64,000 bases of DNA from Chitinivibrionales bacterium (GTDB lineage: Bacteria; Fibrobacterota; Chitinivibrionia; Chitinivibrionales; FEN-1185). The notes beneath the pieces were generated by a model, which saw only the letters and a program-made list of their open reading frames with translations, did not search any database and was not told where the DNA came from. Below are positions 17,440-25,115 of the stretch, one piece after another (within the stretch, counting starts at the first letter, position 1; each line of letters starts with the position of its first letter). The DNA lies in contig DATJAL010000007.1 in the NCBI GenBank assembly GCA_035516255.1, positions 1-64,000 of the forward strand, written 5' to 3'. The position numbers and the translations under genes were made by a program.

Positions 17440-18342
17440 TTATTCTTCCGGCCTTTCCCCCGCCTTGAGGTCCTTGCCCCAGCCGAGCTTGGTGCGCAGC
17501 AAGTCGAAATGCGAGCGCTCCGAAAGCTGCAGCAAATTGGTCTGGTCGCCGCAGTAGCTCACCACGACCTCGTCGCCCATGGTCAGGCGCATGTTGTCAA
17601 TGCCGTCGGCGCTGATCATCACGCTGGCGTTTCTGCCGCCCGCCACGAGGCGCACCTGCTTGTCGCACGGCAGAATGAGCGGACGCTCGGTGAGCGAGTG
17701 CGGGCATATCGGCGTGAGCAAAAACGCCTTCACCGTTGGGTCGACGATGGGCCCGCCCGCGGAAAGCGAATAGGCAGTGGAGCCTGCCGGCGACGCGATG
17801 ATGAGGCCGTCGGAAACGAACTCGGTGATGAACTCGCCGCCGCACCACGCCTTTATCGACACGAGCTTGGGCTGGTCGAACCGGTTGATGAAAATGTCGT
17901 TGAGCGCGCGCATGGCCTTTACTTCTTTACCTTCGCGCATGATGCGCGCCTCGAGCAGCATGCGCATGGTGGTACGGTAGTCGCCCTTGCTCATTTTGTC
18001 AAGGTCGGCCTCGAGGCTCTCGGGCCCGATGTCGGTGAGGAACCCGATGCCGCCCATATTGACACCGATCACCGCCTTTCCCGAGAAATGCGACAGGTGA
18101 ACCGCGGAAAGGAACGTGCCGTCGCCGCCCACGGATATCAGCGCTTCGCTTTTGGCAAGCAATTCTTCCTCACTCGCGCACACGCCCGCGGGCCGTGAAA
18201 CGTGCGACGTGAGCGCCGGGTGGAAAAATACCGGAACCTTGGAGGCGTTTGACCATTTGACAATCCGGTCAAGGACCGAAAGGATTTTCTGATTTTTTTT
18301 GAAGGCAATAATGCCGTACGAGGTAATTGGCTTCATGTTCAT
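17440..18342 (-). CDS. nadK: NAD kinase
   Basis: A 300-aa ATP-NAD kinase making NADP. It has the GGDGTFL motif (about residue 85) and NMGGIGFLTD, and the conserved DG-L-ASPAGSTAYSLSAGGP region. It is the likely only source of NADP. The start ATG 18342 has AGGG about 10 nt upstream; an earlier ATG at 18372 lacks this. It is unlinked to nadD, which lies about 4 kb away on the same strand. Confidence 0.9.
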   Translation of the reverse strand: MNMKPITSYGIIAFKKNQKILSVLDRIVKWSNASKVPVFFHPALTSHVSRPAGVCASEEELLAKSEALISVGGDGTFLSAVHLSHFSGKAVIGVNMGGIGFLTDIGPESLEADLDKMSKGDYRTTMRMLLEARIMREGKEVKAMRALNDIFINRFDQPKLVSIKAWCGGEFITEFVSDGLIIASPAGSTAYSLSAGGPIVDPTVKAFLLTPICPHSLTERPLILPCDKQVRLVAGGRNASVMISADGIDNMRLTMGDEVVVSYCGDQTNLLQLSERSHFDLLRTKLGWGKDLKAGERPEE

Positions 18343-18374
18343 AATAATAATCCCTGATTTATAAGGAAGCAACC

Positions 18375-18481
18375 AGATTTCAGCGGTCAGCAGTCAGAAA
18401 TCATCTTTTTTCTTATCACTCTTCAATATTTATTCTCTGAGGTCTCTGCGGTGAATTTTTCTTTGCGTTCTTTGCAAGAAA
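18375..18481. repeat. Short dispersed repeats (TCAGCGGTCAGCAGTCAG and TTTGCGTTCTTTGC types)
   Basis: TCAGCGGTCAGCAGTCAG (about 18378-18395) is the reverse of the TGACCGCTGA-type repeats. CTCTGCGGTGAATTTTTCTT and TTTGCGTTCTTTGC follow (18445-18477). They occupy the gap between the AroA-like and NAD kinase genes. Confidence 0.45.
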
Positions 18482-19849
18482 TCATTCTCTAAATTCACAG
18501 ACTGATTTAAGAATTTCCTCAAACCTGGGCCACCGTCTTAAAATCGCCCCGTCATTCACCGTCGTCTTGCCCATGCAACGCAAACCCGCCACGGCAAACG
18601 CCGCGGCCACGGGCGCCGGCATCTCCCCTGAAATATCGAAACCGTCGAACTGGCGGTCGCCGTCGATCACGAGGCCGTCGGGCATTTCGCCCACGCGGGC
18701 GCCGAGCTGATTGACGCATGAGACAAGCTGCGCGATGGCGTCGGGCTCGTCGTTGCGCAAATCGGCAAGGCCGCGGAACACCGACTGGCCCTCGGCGAAC
18801 GCGGCGAGCACCACCATGGCGGGCAGCTGCGCCGCATACTGGAACAGCGGCGCGCACTCCACCTTCCTGCCGCTGTGGCCGAACTTCTCGAGGGCCACGG
18901 TCCCGCACGAGCCGAACGACGTTTCGCCGGTCTCCTGCGTGGCCACGATGCCTCCCATTTTCTTGAACAGCGCGAGGGTCGCCGTTTCCCACGACTCCAG
19001 CCCCGCGTTTTCGATGATGAGGCTTCCCTTGGGCACAATGCATTTCGCCACGGCGAAAATCGCGGCGAGCACGTCGTCGCCCGGCACGCGCACCTCGACC
19101 TGTTTCTCCTCGCGTTTCGAAAAATCGGCCGCGACCGTGAACATGACCGGGCCCTCGGACTTTTTCCCCAGCTGCATGAAGCGCATGCGCCGCACGAGCG
19201 GGTCTTCGGCGTTATCGCGCAGGCTGCTCGTGACGCTCAGCGTGTAGCCGAACGCCGGAAGAATGTGGCGCAGCGGGCTCGCCAGCACCGTGTCGGTGAC
19301 CAGCGATACCTGCTTTTTTAGTCCCAGCGCAAGTCCCAGGATCGGGTGCACCTCGTCGGTCCGCTTGACCGTGTCGCGCACCCTGAAATTGTCTCCTCCG
19401 TCAAGCGACAGCGCGGTTTTGCCGTTGACGCCGCTTGCCTGCAGCCCGCACCCCATTTCTGCGGCAAGCTTTGTCCATTCGTCAAGCCTGGCCTTCGGCA
19501 GCGGGTCGATCACGAGCGTTTTCTTTAGTCCCAAAAGCAGAAAAACGGTAAAATCGCGGTAAGGGATTTCGTCGTACGACAGCGTGATCGGCGGCGGAGC
19601 ATCCCCGTTCACCGGCTGCACCGTGCAGCTATCGCCGTCGCAGGTAAACGCGGCATGGCCCGCGAGCATCTTTTCCCACCACGGCACGAGCGGGATGTCG
19701 CGCAGAGGCGATATCCGTGCCGGGGCGCCGGCGGCGAGCCCCATGATAACGGCCGTGAAAAAACAGTCGCTTGACGGCGGCAGCACCACCGTCCCCTTCA
19801 TTTCCCGTGCAGCACGAACCTCAAGCACGCCGTTCACTCCCTTTCCCAT
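18482..19849 (-). CDS. Divergent EPSP synthase (AroA) homologue lacking catalytic residues
   Basis: A 455-aa protein whose overall pattern fits EPSP synthase. It has an N-terminal KGTVVLPP segment and repeated beta-alpha units. Late segments LADLRNDEPD and GAILRRWPRFEEIL correspond to LR-KESDR and SYPxF of AroA. By unaided alignment, the substrate and catalytic Lys-Ser of the DKS motif, the Arg of the ESDR motif and the DHR motif are all missing. It may therefore not perform the EPSP reaction. It overlaps the end of tyrA by 16 bp and forms an operon with it and a chorismate mutase, so an accessory or altered role in aromatic biosynthesis is plausible. Confidence 0.7.
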   Translation of the reverse strand: MGKGVNGVLEVRAAREMKGTVVLPPSSDCFFTAVIMGLAAGAPARISPLRDIPLVPWWEKMLAGHAAFTCDGDSCTVQPVNGDAPPPITLSYDEIPYRDFTVFLLLGLKKTLVIDPLPKARLDEWTKLAAEMGCGLQASGVNGKTALSLDGGDNFRVRDTVKRTDEVHPILGLALGLKKQVSLVTDTVLASPLRHILPAFGYTLSVTSSLRDNAEDPLVRRMRFMQLGKKSEGPVMFTVAADFSKREEKQVEVRVPGDDVLAAIFAVAKCIVPKGSLIIENAGLESWETATLALFKKMGGIVATQETGETSFGSCGTVALEKFGHSGRKVECAPLFQYAAQLPAMVVLAAFAEGQSVFRGLADLRNDEPDAIAQLVSCVNQLGARVGEMPDGLVIDGDRQFDGFDISGEMPAPVAAAFAVAGLRCMGKTTVNDGAILRRWPRFEEILKSVCEFRE

Positions 19850-20955
19850 GCTGTCAAACCGAGCCCGTGAAAGAGACCGACGGCGGCAGCCGCAATATCC
19901 TTGGTTTCAAACGCGAGCCGTATGGTGCCGGCATCGTTTTCGCGCACCTTGATCACCTCGATGTCCTTGATGTTGATGTTCTCCTTTGCGCACGCGTTGG
20001 CCATCAGCGCGATCATGCCGGGCTGGTCCTTGACCACGACGTACACGTCGCACGGCGCCTGGATGAACCCCTTGCTCGACCCCGGAATTTTTGCCCGGGT
20101 GGCCGCGGCCGAATCGAACGATTCCTTGAGCGCATCGGCCAGCAACCCCTGTTTCATGCCGGACAGCACGGCGATCACCTCGTCGATGACCGGCGCGATG
20201 CGCGATTTGTTGGTCAAAAGGATATCGTGCCACAGGGCGTAGGGCGACGACGCGATGCGCGTCATGTCGCGGAACCCGCCCGCGGCGAGCGACAGCGTGC
20301 CAGGGACCCGCCTGTCCATGGCGGCGGCCACGTTGACAAGCGCAACGGCCAGCAAGTGCGGTGTGTGGCTCACGGCGGCGGCGATCGTGTCGTGCGTTCC
20401 CGGGTCGAGCACCGCGTGCCGGCAGCCGAGTTTCGCCTCGAGAAAGGCGGCGAAACCCTTGACCACCTCTCCGGGCGTGTTTTCCCGCGGCGTCAAGACA
20501 TAGAGGGCGTTTTGGAACAGGTACGGGTCGGCCAACGACGGACCGCGCTTTTCCGATCCGGCCATGGGATGCCCGCCGATGAAATACGCATGTCTTGGCA
20601 GGCAACGCTGCGCCGCGGCGACGATTTCGCTCTTGGTGCTGCCCACGTCGGTGATGACGCACCCTGCGGGAAGGTCGAGCGCGCCGAGACGCTCGATCGC
20701 CGAAATGATCGCGTGGATGGGAGAGCATAAAAACAGGCAACCGGTGTTTTTTATCACGGTGTCGAGCGCGGCATAGGGATGGCCCTCGTCGATGCAGCCC
20801 AGCGACAACGCGGCAGTGATGCTCTCCTGCGACGACATGCCGATGATGCGGCCCGTGTAGCCCGACGCCTTGAGCGCAAGCCCGATGGAGCCGCCGAGCA
20901 GCCCCACGCTGTAGATGGCCACATTTTTTGGAGCAAATGCAGGGAGAGGGCTCAT
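19834..20955 (-). CDS. tyrA: Prephenate dehydrogenase with C-terminal ACT domain
   Basis: A 373-aa protein converting prephenate to 4-hydroxyphenylpyruvate in tyrosine synthesis. The N-terminal Rossmann segment has VGLLGGSIG, where the first Gly of the usual GxGxxG is Ser. The GGHPMAGSE and SHTPHLLAVAL motifs are typical of TyrA. The C-terminal part (about residues 295-370, with KDQPGMIALMANACAKENIN) is an ACT domain, probably for tyrosine feedback. The neighbouring gene supplies prephenate, and the two overlap by 4 bp. Confidence 0.88.
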   Translation of the reverse strand: MSPLPAFAPKNVAIYSVGLLGGSIGLALKASGYTGRIIGMSSQESITAALSLGCIDEGHPYAALDTVIKNTGCLFLCSPIHAIISAIERLGALDLPAGCVITDVGSTKSEIVAAAQRCLPRHAYFIGGHPMAGSEKRGPSLADPYLFQNALYVLTPRENTPGEVVKGFAAFLEAKLGCRHAVLDPGTHDTIAAAVSHTPHLLAVALVNVAAAMDRRVPGTLSLAAGGFRDMTRIASSPYALWHDILLTNKSRIAPVIDEVIAVLSGMKQGLLADALKESFDSAAATRAKIPGSSKGFIQAPCDVYVVVKDQPGMIALMANACAKENINIKDIEVIKVRENDAGTIRLAFETKDIAAAAVGLFHGLGLTAWERE

Positions 20956-21704
20956 TCCGGCTTGTCCAGTGTGCGGTTGAAAAGGTACAGCATCTCGCCT
21001 TCTTTGGTGAGCGGTATGATGCAGTCGCGGTAAAACCCGAGCATTTCCCTTACGTCAATAACATGCCTGACGCCCCGGTCGGCCTTTGCCTGGGCCGCGG
21101 CCACTTTCACGCGTATCCGTCCTATGATCTTATCCTCAACCTCTTTTCTGGTAAGCAGCGCGAGCATGCCGCGGCGGTCCTTGGAACGTATCAACGCGGT
21201 ATACCGCGCAGGGTCGCGGCGGAATTTGCACTCTCCCACATAAAGTGCGCCGTAATGGATGCGCCGGGCAATGGCCTGCAGCGCATAGACGTCGTGCTCG
21301 ACGCTCGAGCCGAAATGCCCGTCTTTTCCCGGCCGGCAGATGCGCGGCACCAGCTTGAGATATGCCGCCATGATTTTAACGGTCAGGTTGATCGCGTCCA
21401 TGTTTTTGATGTGCAGTCCCGTGGGAGGCAGCGACACCGTGCGCCGTGTTTTTGGCAGCCCCTTGCAGAACGGTCGCTCCTCGGGAACGCAGAACCTTCC
21501 GAACAGTGCGTCCATTTTCTCCTGGTGCCAAAGCCGAAGCGAAAAAAGGCTCTGCCGCGCTGCACCCGCAAACCTGCTCTTTCCGGGCTTATACACCGAC
21601 GGATTGAACCTGAATTGCGCACGGTCGATGAGCTTGAAGATGATTGTCTCCTCAAGCCCCTCGAGCAGCGCGGAGATGTTTGCAAGGTTGAAAGTGTCCG
21701 GCAT
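20952..21704 (-). CDS. Chorismate mutase, eukaryotic (yeast/plant) type
   Basis: A 250-aa monofunctional chorismate mutase making prephenate. It resembles yeast Aro7 along its length. The N-terminal LEETIIFKLIDRAQF segment, the ARRIHYG...ECKF segment (matching yeast Arg157 and Lys168) and the C-terminal IPLTKEGEMLYL (matching Thr242 and Glu246) are clear. The position equal to yeast Arg16 appears to be Ser. Bacterial AroQ enzymes are usually about 90 aa, so the long form is unusual. It heads a tightly overlapping tyrA/AroA-like operon. Confidence 0.85.
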   Translation of the reverse strand: MPDTFNLANISALLEGLEETIIFKLIDRAQFRFNPSVYKPGKSRFAGAARQSLFSLRLWHQEKMDALFGRFCVPEERPFCKGLPKTRRTVSLPPTGLHIKNMDAINLTVKIMAAYLKLVPRICRPGKDGHFGSSVEHDVYALQAIARRIHYGALYVGECKFRRDPARYTALIRSKDRRGMLALLTRKEVEDKIIGRIRVKVAAAQAKADRGVRHVIDVREMLGFYRDCIIPLTKEGEMLYLFNRTLDKPE

Positions 21705-21825
21705 CCTCGGTCCGAATTTTGATTTATGATTAAGGACAGGCCTTAAATATAAATAATGATAGGTTTTTGAGGGGAGGAAGACTGGAGGGAAGGGGTATCA
21801 ATTTATTATTGCTGATTTAGATAAT

Positions 21826-22025
21826 AAGCATGGCGCCCCGCCGAATACGGCGGCGACCGTCCTTCCGGTCTCGCCTTCGGCTCGGGCTGCCCGGCGCTAA
21901 GCCGCTTCGCGGGCGTCAGGGCAGCACCCGCTCCGGCGACGGCCTCCGGTCGCCCCCGGCGCGGAACATCATCCTCTCCTTTGCGAACTCATCAAGCGAC
22001 CTTCGGTACAGGTCCCGCCTACCCT
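21826..22025. repeat. G+C-rich dispersed element
   Basis: The block begins GGCGCCCCGCCGAATACGGC (about 21834) with a CGCCG/CGGCG stem. GTCTCGCCTTCGGCTCGGGC and GGGCAGCACCCGCTCCGGCG follow. These strings occur reversed in the copies at 3636 and 24040. The gap 21705-22244 contains no convincing gene. Confidence 0.55.
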
Positions 22026-22092
22026 AGCGTTGAATAATTTTTGACAAAGGATAATCCCCTTTGGATTTATTTTTCAATCTTATTGATTGAAT

Positions 22093-22190
22093 GTGTCATT
22101 GCGATGAGCTGTTTGCGACGAAGCAATCTCCCATTAAAAAAATAAAACAATATTCACCACCCCCTGGTCGGGTTCGGGGCTGAAAGCCCC
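22093..22190. repeat. TGTCATTGCGA...GACGAAGCAATCTC repeat and GGGGCT hairpin
   Basis: TGTCATTGCGATGAGC and CGACGAAGCAATCTC (22093-22131) form the short element seen in many unrelated bacterial genomes. GGGGCTGAAAGCCCC (22176-22190) is a hairpin that also occurs, with one change, at 15497-15511. Confidence 0.5.
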
Positions 22191-22244
22191 AAGAATCACA
22201 AACCAAATGGCAATGGTTGATTTCCGATCGAGCCTGGGAAGATT

Positions 22245-22868
22245 TTACCTTTTGTAAAGCCCGTGCTTTTTAATATACCGCTCCACTCCCACGGGTAGCA
22301 GATGCTCGCACGAATATCCTTTTAACAGATATTCGCGTATCATGGTGGAGCTTATCGCCCATTCGGGCGAGGGGAACTCGCGGATGTCTGCGCCGGCAAG
22401 TTCAGGCGGCGCGGCGAGCGTGTGGCCGGGACGGTGCGCGACGCACAGGGTCACGGACGCGAGGATGTCCTTGTAACAGTGCCAGGTGGAGATTTCCGGC
22501 AGGTTATCAGACCCTATGATAAAAAACAGCCGCCACGACTGGTGCCGCGCCGAAATGGCTCTAATGGTGTCGATGGAATACGACACGCCGCCGCGCCTGA
22601 TCTCTCCGTCCCATACCGACAGGCCGGCCGACATTTTAACGGCAAGCTCGGTCATGGCGAGCCGGTCATCAGCGCTTGCTATGCCTTCGTTGTATTTGTG
22701 CGGAGGAATGCCCGACGGAACAAGATACACCTTTCGCAAACCGAAAAAATCGCGCGCAAGACACGCAGTGGCGCAATGGCCGTTGTGGATGGGATTGAAA
22801 ATGCCGCCCAGGATCCCGACGGCAGGTTTCTTTTTTTGTAAAGTCTTTTTGCGGCTCGATGGTTTCAT
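22245..22868 (-). CDS. nadD: Nicotinate-nucleotide adenylyltransferase
   Basis: A 207-aa nucleotidyltransferase that adenylylates nicotinate mononucleotide in NAD synthesis. The N-terminal GGIFNPIHNGH motif and the C-terminal ISSTMIRE motif are the two nucleotide-binding signatures of NadD. A Lys/Arg-rich tail of about 15 residues precedes the first strand. It follows bamD by 44 bp and is probably co-transcribed with it. Confidence 0.9.
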   Translation of the reverse strand: MKPSSRKKTLQKKKPAVGILGGIFNPIHNGHCATACLARDFFGLRKVYLVPSGIPPHKYNEGIASADDRLAMTELAVKMSAGLSVWDGEIRRGGVSYSIDTIRAISARHQSWRLFFIIGSDNLPEISTWHCYKDILASVTLCVAHRPGHTLAAPPELAGADIREFPSPEWAISSTMIREYLLKGYSCEHLLPVGVERYIKKHGLYKR

Positions 22869-22912
22869 GAAGCCAGCGCCCTTGCCTGCAAACAGCGCAT
22901 AACGACGCGCCG

Positions 22913-23680
22913 TTACCTGGGCAGTTTGGATTTGAGGGTCTGGGCCTTTTTGATGATCGCCTCGTCGCTGGTCTGGTGCAAAAGCCCTTCGATCACCGTC
23001 GAAGCCTCACCGGTCCTGTTGGTTTTGATGAGGTCTTCGGCGGTGCCGAGCAGTGCCAGCGGCACCAGCTTGCTCTGCGGGTATTCATCCTCCACCAGCC
23101 GGTAATACACGATGGCGGATTCAAACTCATCGATTTTTTCGTAAAACCGCGCGGTCTGGTATGCCTTTTCCGCGAATTTGTCATCAGCCTTGGCAACGTA
23201 GAATCGCGCGCTGTCGGCGAGCGGGCTTTTCGGGAACAGGTCAATGAAGTCCCGGAGGCGCGTCTGCGCCTCACGTGTGGTGGTCTGGTCAAGTTCGGGT
23301 GCGGCCGACAGCATGAACATGGTATAGCCGAGAAGAAAATACGATTCCTCGTAGAACGCGGAGCTGGGATAAGTCTGGACGATGCGGTCGAACCCGGACT
23401 TTGCCTCTTCGTATTTCTTGAGCGCAAGCTGTGACTTTGCCTGGTAATACAGCATCGAATCGTAGGCGTTGTGGCCCGGGCACTGGGCAAGCACGTCGGT
23501 AAGAATGTTTTCAACGTCCCAATATTTTTTTTTGTTGAACTTCTCGACGGCCTTTTTGAATTTGCCGTCGCAGTCGTAGAGATGTTTGGCCCTCGGCAGT
23601 TTAACGGTATCAGCCGCCAGCGCAAAAAAGGCAAAAACAAGCAGCAACGTGATGACGGAGGAGAGTGATTTTTCTTTCAT
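22913..23680 (-). CDS. BamD/YfiO-like outer-membrane assembly protein
   Basis: A 255-aa secreted TPR-rich protein. The signal peptide ends near residue 22 (FFALAA). There is no obvious lipobox Cys right after it, unlike classical BamD, so it may be periplasmic rather than a lipoprotein. About five TPR-like helix pairs follow (for example YEEAKSGFDRIVQTYPSSAF). The likely role is in outer-membrane beta-barrel assembly. AGGAA lies 5 nt before the ATG. Confidence 0.72.
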   Translation of the reverse strand: MKEKSLSSVITLLLVFAFFALAADTVKLPRAKHLYDCDGKFKKAVEKFNKKKYWDVENILTDVLAQCPGHNAYDSMLYYQAKSQLALKKYEEAKSGFDRIVQTYPSSAFYEESYFLLGYTMFMLSAAPELDQTTTREAQTRLRDFIDLFPKSPLADSARFYVAKADDKFAEKAYQTARFYEKIDEFESAIVYYRLVEDEYPQSKLVPLALLGTAEDLIKTNRTGEASTVIEGLLHQTSDEAIIKKAQTLKSKLPR

Positions 23681-23811
23681 TTCATTTCCTGTTTTTGCCG
23701 AGCCTCATGCCCGGCAATGCACCTCAAAATACTTTTTATTACGTGCAAGTGGTATAAAGTGATGGATGAGTTCGCGAACTTTTATTAAAAGAAAATTAGG
23801 CTGGGCGTTCC

Positions 23812-23950
23812 CCTCCCCTCACACAGTTCGGGTCGGGTCGGTCTCCCTACAGGCTCGGCTACTCGCCTCGTTGCCGGACCGCCCGCGTCTTGATATACCA
23901 CTTCAACTAAAGAGTGGCTACTCGACGACCGGGCCGTGTTAAAAGCCGGC
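23812..23950. repeat. G+C-rich dispersed element
   Basis: The element has GGGCGTTCCCCTCCCC (23814-23829), then GGTCTCCCTACAGGCTCGGC and GGCTACTCGACGACCG (23906-23930). The last string and GCTCGGCT-TCGCCTCGTTG also occur at 51237-51320. Together with 24040-24200 it fills most of the 23681-24210 gap. Confidence 0.55.
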
Positions 23951-24039
23951 ATGAGGCAAACGACATAGTAAAATGCGCGAAGCGCAACTACCTTACATCA
24001 GGGAACAAAGTGACAATTCGCATTTGCTCAATTGATTTT

Positions 24040-24200
24040 GCTGCGCGTTAGGCCGGAACGGAGGTCGCTCTGGAGAGCGATGCTGCCCGGACGCCCCGCA
24101 AAGCGGCCTCGCGCCGGGCAGCCCGAGGCGTAGCCGAGACCGGAGCGAGGGCCGACCCGAGCCTAAGTCTTGACGAAGGCGAGGGGAACGCCCAGATCTT
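24040..24200. repeat. G+C-rich two-hairpin dispersed element
   Basis: It starts GCGTTAGGCCGGAACGGAGG and contains the stem TCGCTC/GAGCGA (about 24068-24083). It ends GCGAGGGGAACGCCCAGA. It is collinear with the copy at 3636-3790, but the hairpin stem has paired substitutions. Confidence 0.6.
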
Positions 24201-24210
24201 TTTTTATTAG

Positions 24211-25005
24211 CTACTTCATATCGCTTAAATACTTCTGCGCCCGGGGCACATACTCGCTTCCCGGATATTGCTCGATCAGCTTTTTCAATTCCGTCTTTGC
24301 AAGTTCGTTTTGTCCCATTTTCATATAGCACATGCCGAGCTTGAGCTGCGCGGCGTCGGCCTTGGCGCTGTTGGCGAAGGTGAGTACTTTCTGGAACTGT
24401 AAAACCGCCTTTGTCCAGTCGAGCAATGCGTAGCTGCATTCGCCGCTCCAGTACCAGCAGTTGGCGGTAAAGGCGCCGGCGGGATACTGCCTGATGATAT
24501 CGGAAAACATTTTCTGCGCCTGCTCGTAATTTCGGCTGTTGAAGGCGCGCAGCGCGGCCTGGTAGGCATCGTTCTCGGATCCGGCCGCCGGAACGGCCGG
24601 CGCGGGCGACGGCACCGGGGCGACCGTCGCTGTTTTAGCGGGCAGCCTCGACGCGGATGCGTCCTGCAGCGCCGCAACTTTTGCCTGCAGGTCCTTCACG
24701 GCCTCTGCGAGAAACGCAAGCCTGGTTTCCAGCTCCTCGATTTTCGCAGAGGAATTGTTTGCCCCGTCCGCCGAAACAACGGCCGGTCTCTTGTCAATCT
24801 CGGCGAGCCTGGCGTCGACGGCGTCAATTGCGGCCCGGGCCTCGCGCGCGGCCTTGAGCGCCTCCTCGGAATTTTCCTTCACTTGCACAATGTCAATCTC
24901 CGGAAGCACTGAACCGTCCTGCGTTCCGGGCGCCGTGCCGGCGCAGCCGGAGAACAGCGCAAAGGCCGCGCCGTAGGCAATCAAAGCACCTGATGAATGT
25001 TTCAT
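24211..25005 (-). CDS. CpoB/YbgF-like periplasmic coordinator
   Basis: A 264-aa lipoprotein-like protein. Its signal sequence ends FSGCAG, so Cys21 is a likely lipidation site. A coiled coil follows (about residues 40-120), then a Pro/Ala linker and three C-terminal TPR repeats starting at YQAALRAFNSRNYEQAQKMF. This is the YbgF/CpoB arrangement (coiled coil plus TPRs) that links the Tol-Pal system to cell-wall synthesis. No tol genes are nearby. A good Shine-Dalgarno (AAAAGGAACC) precedes the ATG. Confidence 0.78.
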   Translation of the reverse strand: MKHSSGALIAYGAAFALFSGCAGTAPGTQDGSVLPEIDIVQVKENSEEALKAAREARAAIDAVDARLAEIDKRPAVVSADGANNSSAKIEELETRLAFLAEAVKDLQAKVAALQDASASRLPAKTATVAPVPSPAPAVPAAGSENDAYQAALRAFNSRNYEQAQKMFSDIIRQYPAGAFTANCWYWSGECSYALLDWTKAVLQFQKVLTFANSAKADAAQLKLGMCYMKMGQNELAKTELKKLIEQYPGSEYVPRAQKYLSDMK

Positions 25006-25039
25006 GGTTCCTTTTCCCCAATAAAAAGTAGCCTATTAA

Positions 25040-25067
25040 AGTATATATTCATCCGGAGGCCGGTCAA
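25040..25067 (-). promoter_or_regulatory. sigma70-type promoter of the cpoB-like gene
   Basis: On the minus strand TTGACC (25067-25062) and TATACT (25045-25040) are 16 bases apart. The -10 box lies about 35 bp from the ATG at 25005. Confidence 0.6.
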
Positions 25068-25115
25068 ATCAATGTTTCCTTGAAGGCCGCTCAACAACGA
25101 GGTATTTTAAAAAAA

